A stretch of DNA of 35,593 nucleotides, from assembly GCA_040081075.1 (NCBI GenBank), contig JBEBHJ010000038.1, forward strand, positions 1 through 35,593, written 5' to 3'. Numbering within the stretch: the stretch's first letter is position 1; each line of letters opens with the position of its first letter. The DNA is from JANJUB01 sp040081075 (GTDB taxonomy: Bacteria; Armatimonadota; Fimbriimonadia; Fimbriimonadales; Fimbriimonadaceae). Position numbers and translations under genes: made by a program. Under the pieces are notes generated by a model that was not told where the DNA came from, ran no database searches, and worked only from the letters and a program-made list of their open reading frames with translations. Below, piece after piece: positions 15,908 through 23,659 of this stretch.

Positions 15908-16303
15908 ATGGCAAAGACAGAAACGTACTACGGCACCGGACGACGAAAAAGCGCAATCGCGCGAGTATGGGTATCTCCCGGCGAAGGCAAAATCACCGTC
16001 AACGGACGCGACTTTAAGGAATACCTCGGTCGACCCGTCCTTGAGATTCTGGTTAAGAGCCCCCTAGTGCATCTGGCTATTGAAGAGAAGTTTGACGTAC
16101 GCGCTACCACTCGTGGTGGCGGCATTTCCGGTCAAGCCGGCGCGCTTAAATTGGGAATCTCACGAGCGTTGCTCGAAGTAGATTCTGAGTTCCGCTCACC
16201 GCTCAAGAGTGAAGGCATGCTTACTCGAGATGCCCGCGTGAAAGAGCGTAAGAAGTACGGTCGAAAGAAGGCACGACGTGGCTTCCAGTTCGTTAAGCGA
16301 TAA
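15908..16303 (+). CDS. rpsI: 30S ribosomal protein S9
   Basis: A 131-residue protein whose C-terminal tail reaches the P-site tRNA. Seen: YYGTGRRKSAIARVWVSPGEG, VNGRDFKEYLGRP, TRGGGISGQAGALKLGISRALLE and DARVKERKKYGRKKARRGFQFVKR. The KKARR...KR end is conserved. It is the last gene before the terminator. Confidence 0.97.
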   Translation: MAKTETYYGTGRRKSAIARVWVSPGEGKITVNGRDFKEYLGRPVLEILVKSPLVHLAIEEKFDVRATTRGGGISGQAGALKLGISRALLEVDSEFRSPLKSEGMLTRDARVKERKKYGRKKARRGFQFVKR

Positions 16304-16322
16304 GCTTTGCGATGGCATATTT

Positions 16323-16358
16323 GGGCTGATCCAGGGTTACTTGGATCAGCCCGTTTTC
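16323..16358 (+). terminator. Rho-independent terminator of the ribosomal operon
   Basis: Perfect 11-bp stem: GGGCTGATCCA (16323-16333) pairs with TGGATCAGCCC (16342-16352) across an 8-base loop. GTTTTC follows. It lies 20 bases after the rpsI stop and before purM, so it separates the two transcripts. Confidence 0.92.
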
Positions 16359-16409
16359 TTTGGTCTTAACCGGTCCAGCCGTCGTCCTTTCCGGTAGCAT
16401 CATTAGTAG

Positions 16410-17447
16410 ATGACAGAACCCCTCGCGTATCGAGAAGCGGGCGTTGATATTGATGCCGCCCAGAATGCACTCGCCGCCGTGCTTCCTTCCATCAAGGCCA
16501 CCTACAATGAGAACGTTGTTGCCGGCGTAGGCGGGTTTGGGGGGCTCTTTAGAGCGAGCTTTCCAGGCATGGAGTCACCAATTTTAGTGAGCTCAATTGA
16601 CGGCATTGGCACCAAGACCAAGGTCGCCGCGATGATCGGTGACTATTCTGGACTTGGCCACGACATCGTTAACCATTGCATCAACGATATCCTGTGCCAA
16701 GGCGCTCGTCCTCTGTTCTTTATGGACTACTACGGGACATCCCGCCTAAGTGGCCCTGTGTTCCAGCAAGTCGTCGGAAGTATCGCCGAAGCATGCTCCA
16801 ACGCCGGTATTGCCCTTCTGGGCGGTGAAACCGCGGAAATGCCAGGCGTTTATCACGATGACGAAGTTGACATCGTGGGCGCAATTATCGGGGTCGTAGA
16901 TGCTGATAAGCGGTTGCCGCGCCCAAAACCCAATCCGGGGGATGCGGTAATCGGTATCGCGAGCAACGGTCTGCATACGAATGGATTCTCCCTCGCCCGC
17001 CGCGTTCTCTTCGAACGAGGGGGCTTTTCCGTCCGCGATGAAGTTCCCGGACTTGGCTCATCCATTGGCACCGAGCTCTTGCGGCCCCACCGCTGTTATC
17101 TGAACTCCGTCTTACCCCTTTTGGAGGATTTCCCGGGAATCTACGGGATTGCTCACATTACAGGAGGCGGCCTAGTTGAAAATCTTCCGAGGGCCCTTGG
17201 AAGCGACGTTCAGGCGATTGTTGACCGAAACTCGTGGACGCCACTGCCGATTTTCAAGATGATTCAGGCCACCGGCCTCGTCGAAGACAGCGAAATGTTC
17301 CGCGCATTTAACATGGGAATAGGCATGGTCTTGATCGTCGATCGCGAGGTAGCGCCAGGTGTAGTACAGCGATTGAACCAATCAGGAGAGGCTGCCGCGA
17401 TCATCGGCCAGATTCAAACCGGGCCGAACGACGTACAAATCGTCTAA
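16410..17447 (+). CDS. purM: Phosphoribosylformylglycinamidine cyclo-ligase (AIR synthetase)
   Basis: Fifth step of purine synthesis: ATP-dependent closure of FGAM to AIR in the cytoplasm. It is 345 residues long. Characteristic segments are YREAGVDIDAAQNAL, SSIDGIGTKTKVA, DIVNHCINDILCQGARPLFFMDYY, ALLGGETAEMPGVY, GIASNGLHTNGFSLAR and HITGGGLVENLPRAL. It stands alone among purine genes here. The ATG at 16410 follows a 106-base gap with the terminator. No purine riboswitch is visible. Confidence 0.97.
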   Translation: MTEPLAYREAGVDIDAAQNALAAVLPSIKATYNENVVAGVGGFGGLFRASFPGMESPILVSSIDGIGTKTKVAAMIGDYSGLGHDIVNHCINDILCQGARPLFFMDYYGTSRLSGPVFQQVVGSIAEACSNAGIALLGGETAEMPGVYHDDEVDIVGAIIGVVDADKRLPRPKPNPGDAVIGIASNGLHTNGFSLARRVLFERGGFSVRDEVPGLGSSIGTELLRPHRCYLNSVLPLLEDFPGIYGIAHITGGGLVENLPRALGSDVQAIVDRNSWTPLPIFKMIQATGLVEDSEMFRAFNMGIGMVLIVDREVAPGVVQRLNQSGEAAAIIGQIQTGPNDVQIV

Positions 17448-17465
17448 CCTGCCAAAATCTATATC

Positions 17466-18206
17466 ATGGCTGGCCATTCCAAATGGAAAAACATTCGCCT
17501 TCGTAAGGGCAAACAAGACGCAATACGGGGCAAGCTCTTCACCAAATTGAGCCGCGAGATTATTGTTGCGGCACGGGGAGGCGGAGGCGACCCTGACACT
17601 AACGCTCGACTGCGCGTCGCCATTCAAAAGGCCAAGGAAAACAGCGTGCCAGTCGAGAACATCAAGCGCGCGATTGATCGAGGCTCCGGGGCCGTAGAAG
17701 GCATGGCGTACGAGGAGCTCGTCTACGAAGGTTATGGCCCGGGTGGATCGGCGATCATGTTGCAATGCTACACCGAGAACAAGAACAGAACTGTTTCAGA
17801 AGTGCGCCACGCCTTTAGCAAGCACGGTGGAAACCTCGCTGAAAATGGTTCGGTCGGCTGGCAGTTTAAGCATGTGGGAGAAATCACGGTCCCGCGCGGA
17901 TCACTTGATGAGGATGAGTTCACGTTGCTCGCCCTTGATGCGGGGGCGCTTGATGTCTCGGCGGATGAGGAAGCCTTTGTTGTGGAAACTGCCGCTGATG
18001 GTCTTCATACGACCAACGATGCGCTGGAGCGAGCTGGAATCAGCGCAACCGAAGTCGTGTTAACTTATGTCGCTACGAACAAGGCGAACCCAACCGGGGA
18101 TGATGTTGTTAAGCTCCTTAAGTTGCTTGACGCTCTTGAAGACCTTGATGACGTTCAAGAAACGTATGTCAATGTTGACATCACCGAAGAAATGATGGGG
18201 GATTAA
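17466..18206 (+). CDS. yebC: YebC/PmpR-family protein (translation factor/regulator)
   Basis: A 246-residue member of the YebC/TACO1 family. Typical opening MAGHSKWKNIRLRKGKQDAIRGKLFTKLSREI, then GGDPDTNARLRVAIQKAK, VENIKRAIDRGSG and YEELVYEGYGPGGSAIML. As recalled from the literature, members act either as transcription regulators (PmpR) or in translation of proline stretches. Usually it neighbours ruvC; here it follows purM by 18 bases. Complete. Confidence 0.96.
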   Translation: MAGHSKWKNIRLRKGKQDAIRGKLFTKLSREIIVAARGGGGDPDTNARLRVAIQKAKENSVPVENIKRAIDRGSGAVEGMAYEELVYEGYGPGGSAIMLQCYTENKNRTVSEVRHAFSKHGGNLAENGSVGWQFKHVGEITVPRGSLDEDEFTLLALDAGALDVSADEEAFVVETAADGLHTTNDALERAGISATEVVLTYVATNKANPTGDDVVKLLKLLDALEDLDDVQETYVNVDITEEMMGD

Positions 18207-18252
18207 CCGGTTTTGGCATTATTAGCTTAAATCACGGGCGGTTTCGACATAT

Positions 18253-18264
18253 TTTAGAGCTAAA
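18253..18264. promoter_or_regulatory. Small palindrome next to the LuxR-type gene promoter
   Basis: TTTAG-AG-CTAAA, 5-bp arms with a 2-base centre, five bases upstream of the candidate -10. The position suits an operator, for example for self-regulation by the following gene. Arms this short also occur by chance. Confidence 0.3.
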
Positions 18265-18269
18265 GGGTA

Positions 18270-18275
18270 TAAACT
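18270..18275 (+). promoter_or_regulatory. Candidate -10 box of the LuxR-type regulator
   Basis: TAAACT, 6 bases before the ATG at 18282. An overlapping TATAAA (18268-18273) is a second reading. TCGACA at 18244-18249 could be a -35 at 18-20 base spacing. The transcript would be leaderless or nearly so. Confidence 0.5.
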
Positions 18276-18281
18276 ATAACA

Positions 18282-18890
18282 ATGCGAGTAGCTGTAGTTG
18301 CAAAAAATGCTTTATTGCGTGATGGGCTGATGAGCCTATTGATGAATGATGGGAACTTACAGGTTATCGGCTGTGGTGAGTTCATCTCCCAAGCGGCTGG
18401 CCTGTTGGCTGACATGGGGCTCTTGGTCGTGTCAGCGGAAGGACTTGAAGTTGACGATTGGATCACGCTGGGTGAGCTGAGAGCGTCGGGTCGAATCAAG
18501 GTTATTCTGATTACGACACCGGACTCCCCAAGCGCGTTTAAGGCCGCCGACGTTACAACTCGAACAGTTGACGGTGGCGCAGCGCTTATCGCGGCCGCAA
18601 AGCGTTTTGGTAGCCTCCGAACTGAGGTTCCGATTAAGGCAAGTGTGGGCATGGTCAATGACTCAAGCTCCGTATACACACGAAGCCGACGCGGTCTAAC
18701 CCGACGCGAGCTAGAAGTTGCAAAGCTCGTCGCCCAAGGAATGTCCAACCGACGAGTTTCTCAGACACTCGATCTGCAAGAGCAGAGCGTAAAGAACTTG
18801 GTTAGTTCGGTAATGCGAAAGCTTGGTTGCGAGAATCGCGTTCAAGTCGCCCTTAAGCTCACCGGACAACCGACGTCCATCGAAGAGTAA
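18282..18890 (+). CDS. LuxR/NarL-type transcription regulator with a degenerate receiver domain
   Basis: A 202-residue protein. Residues about 135-195 form a clear LuxR DNA-binding helix-turn-helix: RGLTRRELEVAKLVAQGMSNRRVSQTL, then LQEQSVKNLVSSVMRKLGCENRVQVAL. Residues 1-110 have the pattern of a response-regulator receiver (RVAVVAKNALLRDGLMSLL, LLVVSAEGLEVDD, RIKVILITT). However, the acidic pair near the N-terminus and the phosphoacceptor Asp of the third strand are absent (VSAEG), and no conserved Lys is clear. It should therefore not be controlled by ordinary phosphorylation. No histidine kinase is nearby. The target is unknown; cdsA follows after 4 bases. Confidence 0.85.
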   Translation: MRVAVVAKNALLRDGLMSLLMNDGNLQVIGCGEFISQAAGLLADMGLLVVSAEGLEVDDWITLGELRASGRIKVILITTPDSPSAFKAADVTTRTVDGGAALIAAAKRFGSLRTEVPIKASVGMVNDSSSVYTRSRRGLTRRELEVAKLVAQGMSNRRVSQTLDLQEQSVKNLVSSVMRKLGCENRVQVALKLTGQPTSIEE

Positions 18891-18894
18891 TCTC

Positions 18895-19665
18895 GTGAAG
18901 CAGCGGGTCTTAACCGCGCTCGTTGGGATACCTATTGTTTTGGCTGCGTGTTTTTACACGCAGCCATGGTTTTTTGGGATCATCGCTTTAGCCGCCGCCG
19001 TTATCGGATGCTACGAGTTAGGAAAGTTGTTTGATTCTCAACCCCCAATGCTCGGGGCCATGCTGGTTCCGGGATTTCTGCTACTCAAGATGTCACCCGG
19101 AGAAGCTTCCGTTGCTTATGCGCCAATACTGTTGGGTCTGTGGGCTATCGGGGTCGTATCCGCCCGTAAGAGCGGTTTGTGGGTGCATTTGGCGTCAATG
19201 TGGGTCGGCGCTCCGCTTGCGGCCACAGTCCTGCTTCATCAACTGAACGTGAAGGGCACGTGGCAGTTCAGTAATTATGTTCTCCTCGCCCTTATTCCCT
19301 TGTGGATCGGGGATTCGCTCGCGATTTTCGCTGGAAAGGCGTTCGGGAAGCACTTGCTTGCTCCAGCGATTTCGCCCAAGAAGACTTGGGAGGGAGCGAT
19401 TGCTAATCTGGCTGGATGCATCCTCGGAGCATTCGCTACGGGAAGTTTGATTGGGGTTTCGCCTCCAGTTGCAATCTCTTGTGGCCTGATGAGCGGAACG
19501 TTGGGCCAAGCCGGCGATCTTTTCCAGAGCTCAATCAAACGCAGAGTTGGTGCAAAGGATTCTGGCTCGATCCTTCCGGGTCATGGCGGCATTCTTGACC
19601 GGATTGATTCGATATTGTTCACCGCGATTCCGATCTATCTTATCCTCACCTACGCTTCCAAGTAA
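18895..19665 (+). CDS. cdsA: Phosphatidate cytidylyltransferase
   Basis: Makes CDP-diacylglycerol from phosphatidate and CTP at the membrane, the entry to phospholipid synthesis. It is 256 residues long from GTG 18895 (MKQRVLTALVGIPIVLAACF). The frame is open upstream, but that part overlaps the regulator gene. There are about seven or eight membrane segments. The CDS signature is complete: SIKRRVGAKDSGSILPGHGG followed by ILDRID, with the catalytic Asp residues. The uppS and dxr genes that often flank cdsA are not here. Confidence 0.95.
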   Translation: MKQRVLTALVGIPIVLAACFYTQPWFFGIIALAAAVIGCYELGKLFDSQPPMLGAMLVPGFLLLKMSPGEASVAYAPILLGLWAIGVVSARKSGLWVHLASMWVGAPLAATVLLHQLNVKGTWQFSNYVLLALIPLWIGDSLAIFAGKAFGKHLLAPAISPKKTWEGAIANLAGCILGAFATGSLIGVSPPVAISCGLMSGTLGQAGDLFQSSIKRRVGAKDSGSILPGHGGILDRIDSILFTAIPIYLILTYASK

Positions 19666-19668
19666 ACT
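19663..19668 (+). promoter_or_regulatory. Candidate -10 box of the second ABC ATPase gene
   Basis: TAAACT, which includes the cdsA stop codon, 7 bases before the ATG at 19676. No Shine-Dalgarno sequence is seen. It could give a separate leaderless transcript. Confidence 0.35.
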
Positions 19669-19675
19669 CTCTGCT

Positions 19676-20659
19676 ATGCTTGCCGTTGAGACCGTTAACC
19701 TAAGCAAAGTGTACGTCTCGACCAAGAAATCTCCCGGAATCTTGAGTTCACTTAAAGGGCTCGTTAACCCCGACCGGAAAGAAGTCGTCGCCGTCAAGGA
19801 CGTCAATCTTCGAATTGAGCAAGGCGAGCTTGTTGGTTTTCTGGGCCCAAACGGGGCGGGGAAAACGACCACTCTCAAAATGCTTAGCGGCATTCTCTAT
19901 CCTTCATCGGGAACGGCGAGAGTTCTTGGTTTCGAGCCATTTGATCGCAAGAACGAGATGTTGCGCCAAATCGCCCTTGTGATGGGAAACAAAAATCAAC
20001 TCTGGTGGGATTTACCGGCTTGGGATAGCTTTATCGTATTGCGTGAACTCTACGAGGTGGATCAAAAAGTCTTTCAAGAGCGCCTTGATGCCCTCATCGA
20101 GACCCTCCAGATCAAAGAGGTTCTCCACACTCAGGTTCGAAAAATGAGTCTGGGTGAACGGATGAAGTGCGAACTGGTCGCTGCTCTCCTTCATGCGCCT
20201 CGCGTAATGTTCCTTGATGAGCCCACCCTCGGGCTTGATGTTGTATCGCAAAAAAAGATGCGGGAGTTCCTGCGCGAAATGCACCGCAAGGATGGTTCGA
20301 CAATCCTTCTCACGAGCCACTATATGCAGGATGTAGTTGAGCTGTGCGATCGCGTCGTCGTGATTGACAAGGGTACGGTTGTGTTCGAAGGAACCCTGGA
20401 TCAACTCACGGCGCAATTCAGTGACACGAAGACGGTGGTGCTTACGATGGAGAGCGAGATTGAAGCCTCAGAGTTAGAGAAGTTCGGGACGCTGATTTCG
20501 CAAGAAGCCGGCGTCGTTGTTCTTGAGGTGAAACGGTCCGCGACCGCCGAGGTTGTATCTGCCGTTCTTCAAAATCTCCCGGTTGTAGACGTCAAAATTG
20601 ACGAGCTCAGCATGGAAGAGATCATTCGGCGGCTTTTTCAGGGGACTGCACAGGTTTGA
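19676..20659 (+). CDS. ABC transporter ATP-binding protein without adjacent permease
   Basis: A 327-residue ATPase from ATG 19676 (MLAVETVNLSKVYVS). The longer reading frame upstream lies inside cdsA and is rejected. Walker A is FLGPNGAGKTTTLK, the Q-loop region is GNKNQLWWDLPAWDSF, the signature is KMSLGERMKCELVAA, Walker B is VMFLDEPTLGLDV and the switch is TSHYMQD. The GNKNQLWWDLP stretch and the C-terminal accessory domain resemble the COG4586 group, which usually has two ABC-2 permeases downstream. None follows here; the next gene is convergent. The substrate is unknown. Confidence 0.9.
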   Translation: MLAVETVNLSKVYVSTKKSPGILSSLKGLVNPDRKEVVAVKDVNLRIEQGELVGFLGPNGAGKTTTLKMLSGILYPSSGTARVLGFEPFDRKNEMLRQIALVMGNKNQLWWDLPAWDSFIVLRELYEVDQKVFQERLDALIETLQIKEVLHTQVRKMSLGERMKCELVAALLHAPRVMFLDEPTLGLDVVSQKKMREFLREMHRKDGSTILLTSHYMQDVVELCDRVVVIDKGTVVFEGTLDQLTAQFSDTKTVVLTMESEIEASELEKFGTLISQEAGVVVLEVKRSATAEVVSAVLQNLPVVDVKIDELSMEEIIRRLFQGTAQV

Positions 20660-20972
20660 TGTTGTAGTTCATGCACATGTCCCGAAAGCGCCGCGCCGCA
20701 TGATCGTCGAGTTGGTCAACGTGCCGAGCGACCAGCGGAGCCAACGTCTCCCTTAGGGCCTGCCCCCGAATCATCCATTGGTAGAAGTGTCGGTCGCCAT
20801 GATGATACGGCCCATACAACTTTGACGCGGGAAACTTATCAACTAGCCAAAAGAACAACTTTTCGTGCCTCACGTGCATCTTCAATGTGATTTGCGGCTG
20901 CTTGCCATCGCCGCCGAAGCTCCCCTCACCAACTAAAACGCCTAACACGACGCCCTCTTCAAATTCAGTCAC
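20622..20972 (-). CDS. Free-standing single-motif LAGLIDADG endonuclease-like protein
   Basis: A 116-residue protein. Residues 7-20 (GVVLGVLVGEGSFG) read as a LAGLIDADG helix with the acidic residue of the GEGSF end, and GGDGKQPQITLKM starts the first beta strand. The middle (KLYGPYHHGDRHFYQWMIRG) completes one alpha-beta unit, so it would act as a dimer. I recall very similar stand-alone proteins in Actinobacteria. It lies in neither an intron nor an intein and its GTG start has its own TACAAT box 5 bases upstream. The last 38 bases overlap the convergent ABC gene. It may be an active endonuclease or a domesticated DNA-binding protein. Confidence 0.78.
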   Translation of the reverse strand: MTEFEEGVVLGVLVGEGSFGGDGKQPQITLKMHVRHEKLFFWLVDKFPASKLYGPYHHGDRHFYQWMIRGQALRETLAPLVARHVDQLDDHAARRFRDMCMNYNIKPVQSPEKAAE

Positions 20973-20977
20973 GCCCT

Positions 20978-20983
20978 ATTGTA
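20978..20983 (-). promoter_or_regulatory. Candidate -10 box of the LAGLIDADG gene
   Basis: TACAAT on the minus strand ending 5 bases before the GTG at 20972. It lies 17 bases from the parS site, which may influence it. Confidence 0.4.
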
Positions 20984-20999
20984 TCTTGTTTCACCGGGT

Positions 21000-21015
21000 G
21001 GTTTCACGTGAAACA
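21000..21015. other. parS: parS-like ParB-binding site (chromosome partition)
   Basis: GGTTTCACGTGAAACA matches the well-known bacterial parS 16-mer (TGTTTCACGTGAAACA) at 15 of 16 bases; the inner 14 bases are a perfect palindrome. A further half site, TGTTTCAC, lies at 20987-20994. ParB/Spo0J would bind here, spread, and load condensin, which places this window in the origin-proximal part of the chromosome. The site is intergenic, between the LAGLIDADG gene and valS, and sits about where the valS -35 would be. parA and parB are not in the window. Confidence 0.88.
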
Positions 21016-21020
21016 TCGGG

Positions 21021-21054
21021 TATTCTCATAGAGACTTTCAAGACAGGAAAGGAG
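21021..21054 (+). promoter_or_regulatory. valS -10 candidate and strong ribosome-binding site
   Basis: TATTCT at 21021-21026 is a possible -10. GGAAAGGAG ends at 21054, four bases before the valS ATG. This leader with a Shine-Dalgarno contrasts with the leaderless-type starts of many neighbours. No T-box structure fits in so short a leader. Confidence 0.5.
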
Positions 21055-21058
21055 AACA

Positions 21059-23659
21059 ATGGCACTAGAATCACGATATGACGCTTCGGGCGTTGAACAA
21101 ACTTGGTATTTGCGCTGGGAGGAAGCCGGGCTGTTTCATCCAGAGGGTCAGGGCAAACCCACCTACACCATCACCATACCCCCACCAAATATCACCGGGT
21201 CTTTGCACATGGGTCACGCCCTTTGCTACTCCATACAAGACCTCTTGGGCCGATACAAACGAATGACTGGGCATTCAGTTTTGATCTTGCCTGGATCTGA
21301 TCATGCTGGCATCGCAACGCAATCTGTGGTGGACAAGTTGCTAAGGAAAGAGGGGGCCAGTGCGGCGCAAGTCGGGCGTGAGCGATTTTTAGAGCGCGCG
21401 TGGGAGTGGAGACACGAAAGCGGCAACACAATTATCAATCAGTTCCGGAGGCTTGGTCACGCGTTTGATTGGTCGCGACTCCGGTTCACTTTGGATGAAG
21501 ATTATGTTCAAGCAGTCCTGAAAGTCTTTATCGAGTGGTTTGATCGCGGCATTATCTACCGAGGCAAGCGTGTAGTCAACTGGGATCCGGTCCTGAAGAC
21601 CAGCGTCAGCGATATAGAAACTGAGCGTAAGACCATTAACGGAAAGCTGTATTACGTTCGGTATCCCTTCGCTGATGGCTCTGGCGATGTGGTGATAGCC
21701 ACAACGCGACCAGAAACCATGCTGGCGGATGTCGCCGTGGCTGTTCACCCTTCCGACGAGCGCTACAAGGGGCTGGTCGGAAAAACGTTGCTGTTGCCAC
21801 TGGTTGGCCGTGAGATTCCGCTAATCTCCGACGTTTATCCAGATCCTGAGTTTGGATCAGGGGCTGTCAAGATCACTCCAGCGCACGATCCCAACGACTA
21901 TCAGGTTGGCATGCGACATGGGCTACCAATGCCCGTGTTGCTTGATGAATCCGCCAAGATCACGGCCGAAGGTGGCGCCTACGCTGGCCTCGATCGCCTT
22001 GAGGCAAGAAAGCGGGTTGTCGCTGACCTGGAGGAGCAGGGTTTTCTGGTCGAAATTAGGGACCACGAAATTCCGATCATTGTTGGTGAGAGAAGCGGCG
22101 AGGTGATCGAGCCGCTGCTTAGTGAGCAGTGGTTCGCTTCGCAAGCAGAACTTGCTGCGCTCGCAATGCAAGCCGTAAGTGATGGAAAGATCAAATTCGT
22201 GCCTGACCGGTACGAACGCATTTTTAACGAATGGTTAGAAAACCTGCATGACTGGTGCATCAGTCGCCAATTGTGGTGGGGGCACCGGGTTCCGGTTTAT
22301 TATTGCGAGGATGGAACTCCCGTTGCAGCGCTAAGTTGGGCGGACGCCGAACAAAAGAGCGGGCAAACGATTGTTCGCCAAGATGATGATGTACTTGATA
22401 CTTGGTTCAGCTCCGGACTCTGGCCGTTTGCAACGCTGGGGTGGCCCAACCCCGAGGCCGAAGATTTGGGCAACTTCTATCCGACGGATGTGCTGGTCAC
22501 GTCGCGTGAAATCATCTTCCTTTGGGTTGCGCGAATGGCGATGATGGGCCTAGACTTCGTTGGCGAAGTTCCCTTTCGGGATGTTTACATCTATGCGACG
22601 GTTCTTACTGAAGACGGAAAGCGAATGAGCAAAAGCCTTGGAACGGGCGTTGACCCAATGGATATCATTGAAAAGGTCGGGGCCGACGCCTTGCGCTACA
22701 CTCTGCTGAGCCAAACTGGTTACAACCAAGACATTCGCTACAGCGAGCGAAGAACCGAGGATGCACGAAACTTCTGCAACAAGATATGGAACGCAAGTCG
22801 CTTCGTTCTGATGAATCTAACAGACACCATTGTTGGGGCAAACATTGATCTACAACCCGAGGATCGTTGGCTCCTGTCACGGCTCCACGCGACTGAGAGG
22901 GTTGTTCGCGAGGCCTACGATTCATACAATATCCAGGAGGCGGCGGCAGCCCTGTATCGCTTCTTCTGGTCCGAGATGTGTGACTGGTATATCGAGGTCG
23001 CCAAACGACGACTGCAAGACGAGGAGACTCAGGCCACGCCTCAGTGGGTGTTACTTAAGTCGCTGGAAGCATTCTTGACCATGATGCACCCCATCATGCC
23101 TCACATCACCGAGGAGATTTACTCTCACTTGCCAATCAAAGACAAGGCCTCTTTCCTTATGTCAGCCCCGTGGCCAGAGTTACCTCTGTCGTTTGAAGAC
23201 GCCGATTCGGAAGCCAGGGTGGAAAGATGGTTTGCGATTGCCCGGAGCCTGCGCGCACAAAGGGCCTCGGCGGACATCGAACCGGGTCGCACGATCGCCG
23301 AGGCATTTTTTGAGGGTGACCTCGATGGTGGTGATGCCTTGATCGCTTCGCAAAGTTGGGTTACTGAACTCAAACAAGGCGCGCCTGAGGGCGCCTGCAT
23401 CTCCACCACCCTCGAAGGAGTTGACCTCCATATTCCGCTCGGTGCAAGCGTTGATCAGGCGAAATTGCTCGATAAACTGCAGCGAGAGGAAGCCAAGCTT
23501 CTTGCCGAGCAAGCGGGGCTAAGCGCTCGCCTGAACAATCCTCAGTTTGTTGAAAGGGCGAAACCGGAGATTGTAGAGAGAGAGCGAGCGGCGCTTGAGG
23601 ATGTAACCGATCGACTTGCGAAAGTGCGGGAGAGGCTCGTCACCCTACAAGCAGGCTGA
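21059..23659 (+). CDS. valS: Valyl-tRNA synthetase
   Basis: Charges tRNA-Val in the cytoplasm. It is 866 residues long, a usual length for a bacterial class I ValRS. The HIGH motif is NITGSLHMGHAL (residues about 44-55) and the KMSKS motif is EDGKRMSKSLGTGVDP (about 521). The editing domain is present between them (TTRPETMLADVAVAVHP). The DWCISRQLWWGHR segment, the anticodon-binding domain (about 600-750) and the C-terminal coiled-coil arm with LDKLQREEAKLLAEQAGLSA and a final RLVTLQAG are all seen. It has its own strong ribosome-binding site. No intein is present despite the nearby LAGLIDADG gene. Confidence 0.98.
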   Translation: MALESRYDASGVEQTWYLRWEEAGLFHPEGQGKPTYTITIPPPNITGSLHMGHALCYSIQDLLGRYKRMTGHSVLILPGSDHAGIATQSVVDKLLRKEGASAAQVGRERFLERAWEWRHESGNTIINQFRRLGHAFDWSRLRFTLDEDYVQAVLKVFIEWFDRGIIYRGKRVVNWDPVLKTSVSDIETERKTINGKLYYVRYPFADGSGDVVIATTRPETMLADVAVAVHPSDERYKGLVGKTLLLPLVGREIPLISDVYPDPEFGSGAVKITPAHDPNDYQVGMRHGLPMPVLLDESAKITAEGGAYAGLDRLEARKRVVADLEEQGFLVEIRDHEIPIIVGERSGEVIEPLLSEQWFASQAELAALAMQAVSDGKIKFVPDRYERIFNEWLENLHDWCISRQLWWGHRVPVYYCEDGTPVAALSWADAEQKSGQTIVRQDDDVLDTWFSSGLWPFATLGWPNPEAEDLGNFYPTDVLVTSREIIFLWVARMAMMGLDFVGEVPFRDVYIYATVLTEDGKRMSKSLGTGVDPMDIIEKVGADALRYTLLSQTGYNQDIRYSERRTEDARNFCNKIWNASRFVLMNLTDTIVGANIDLQPEDRWLLSRLHATERVVREAYDSYNIQEAAAALYRFFWSEMCDWYIEVAKRRLQDEETQATPQWVLLKSLEAFLTMMHPIMPHITEEIYSHLPIKDKASFLMSAPWPELPLSFEDADSEARVERWFAIARSLRAQRASADIEPGRTIAEAFFEGDLDGGDALIASQSWVTELKQGAPEGACISTTLEGVDLHIPLGASVDQAKLLDKLQREEAKLLAEQAGLSARLNNPQFVERAKPEIVERERAALEDVTDRLAKVRERLVTLQAG

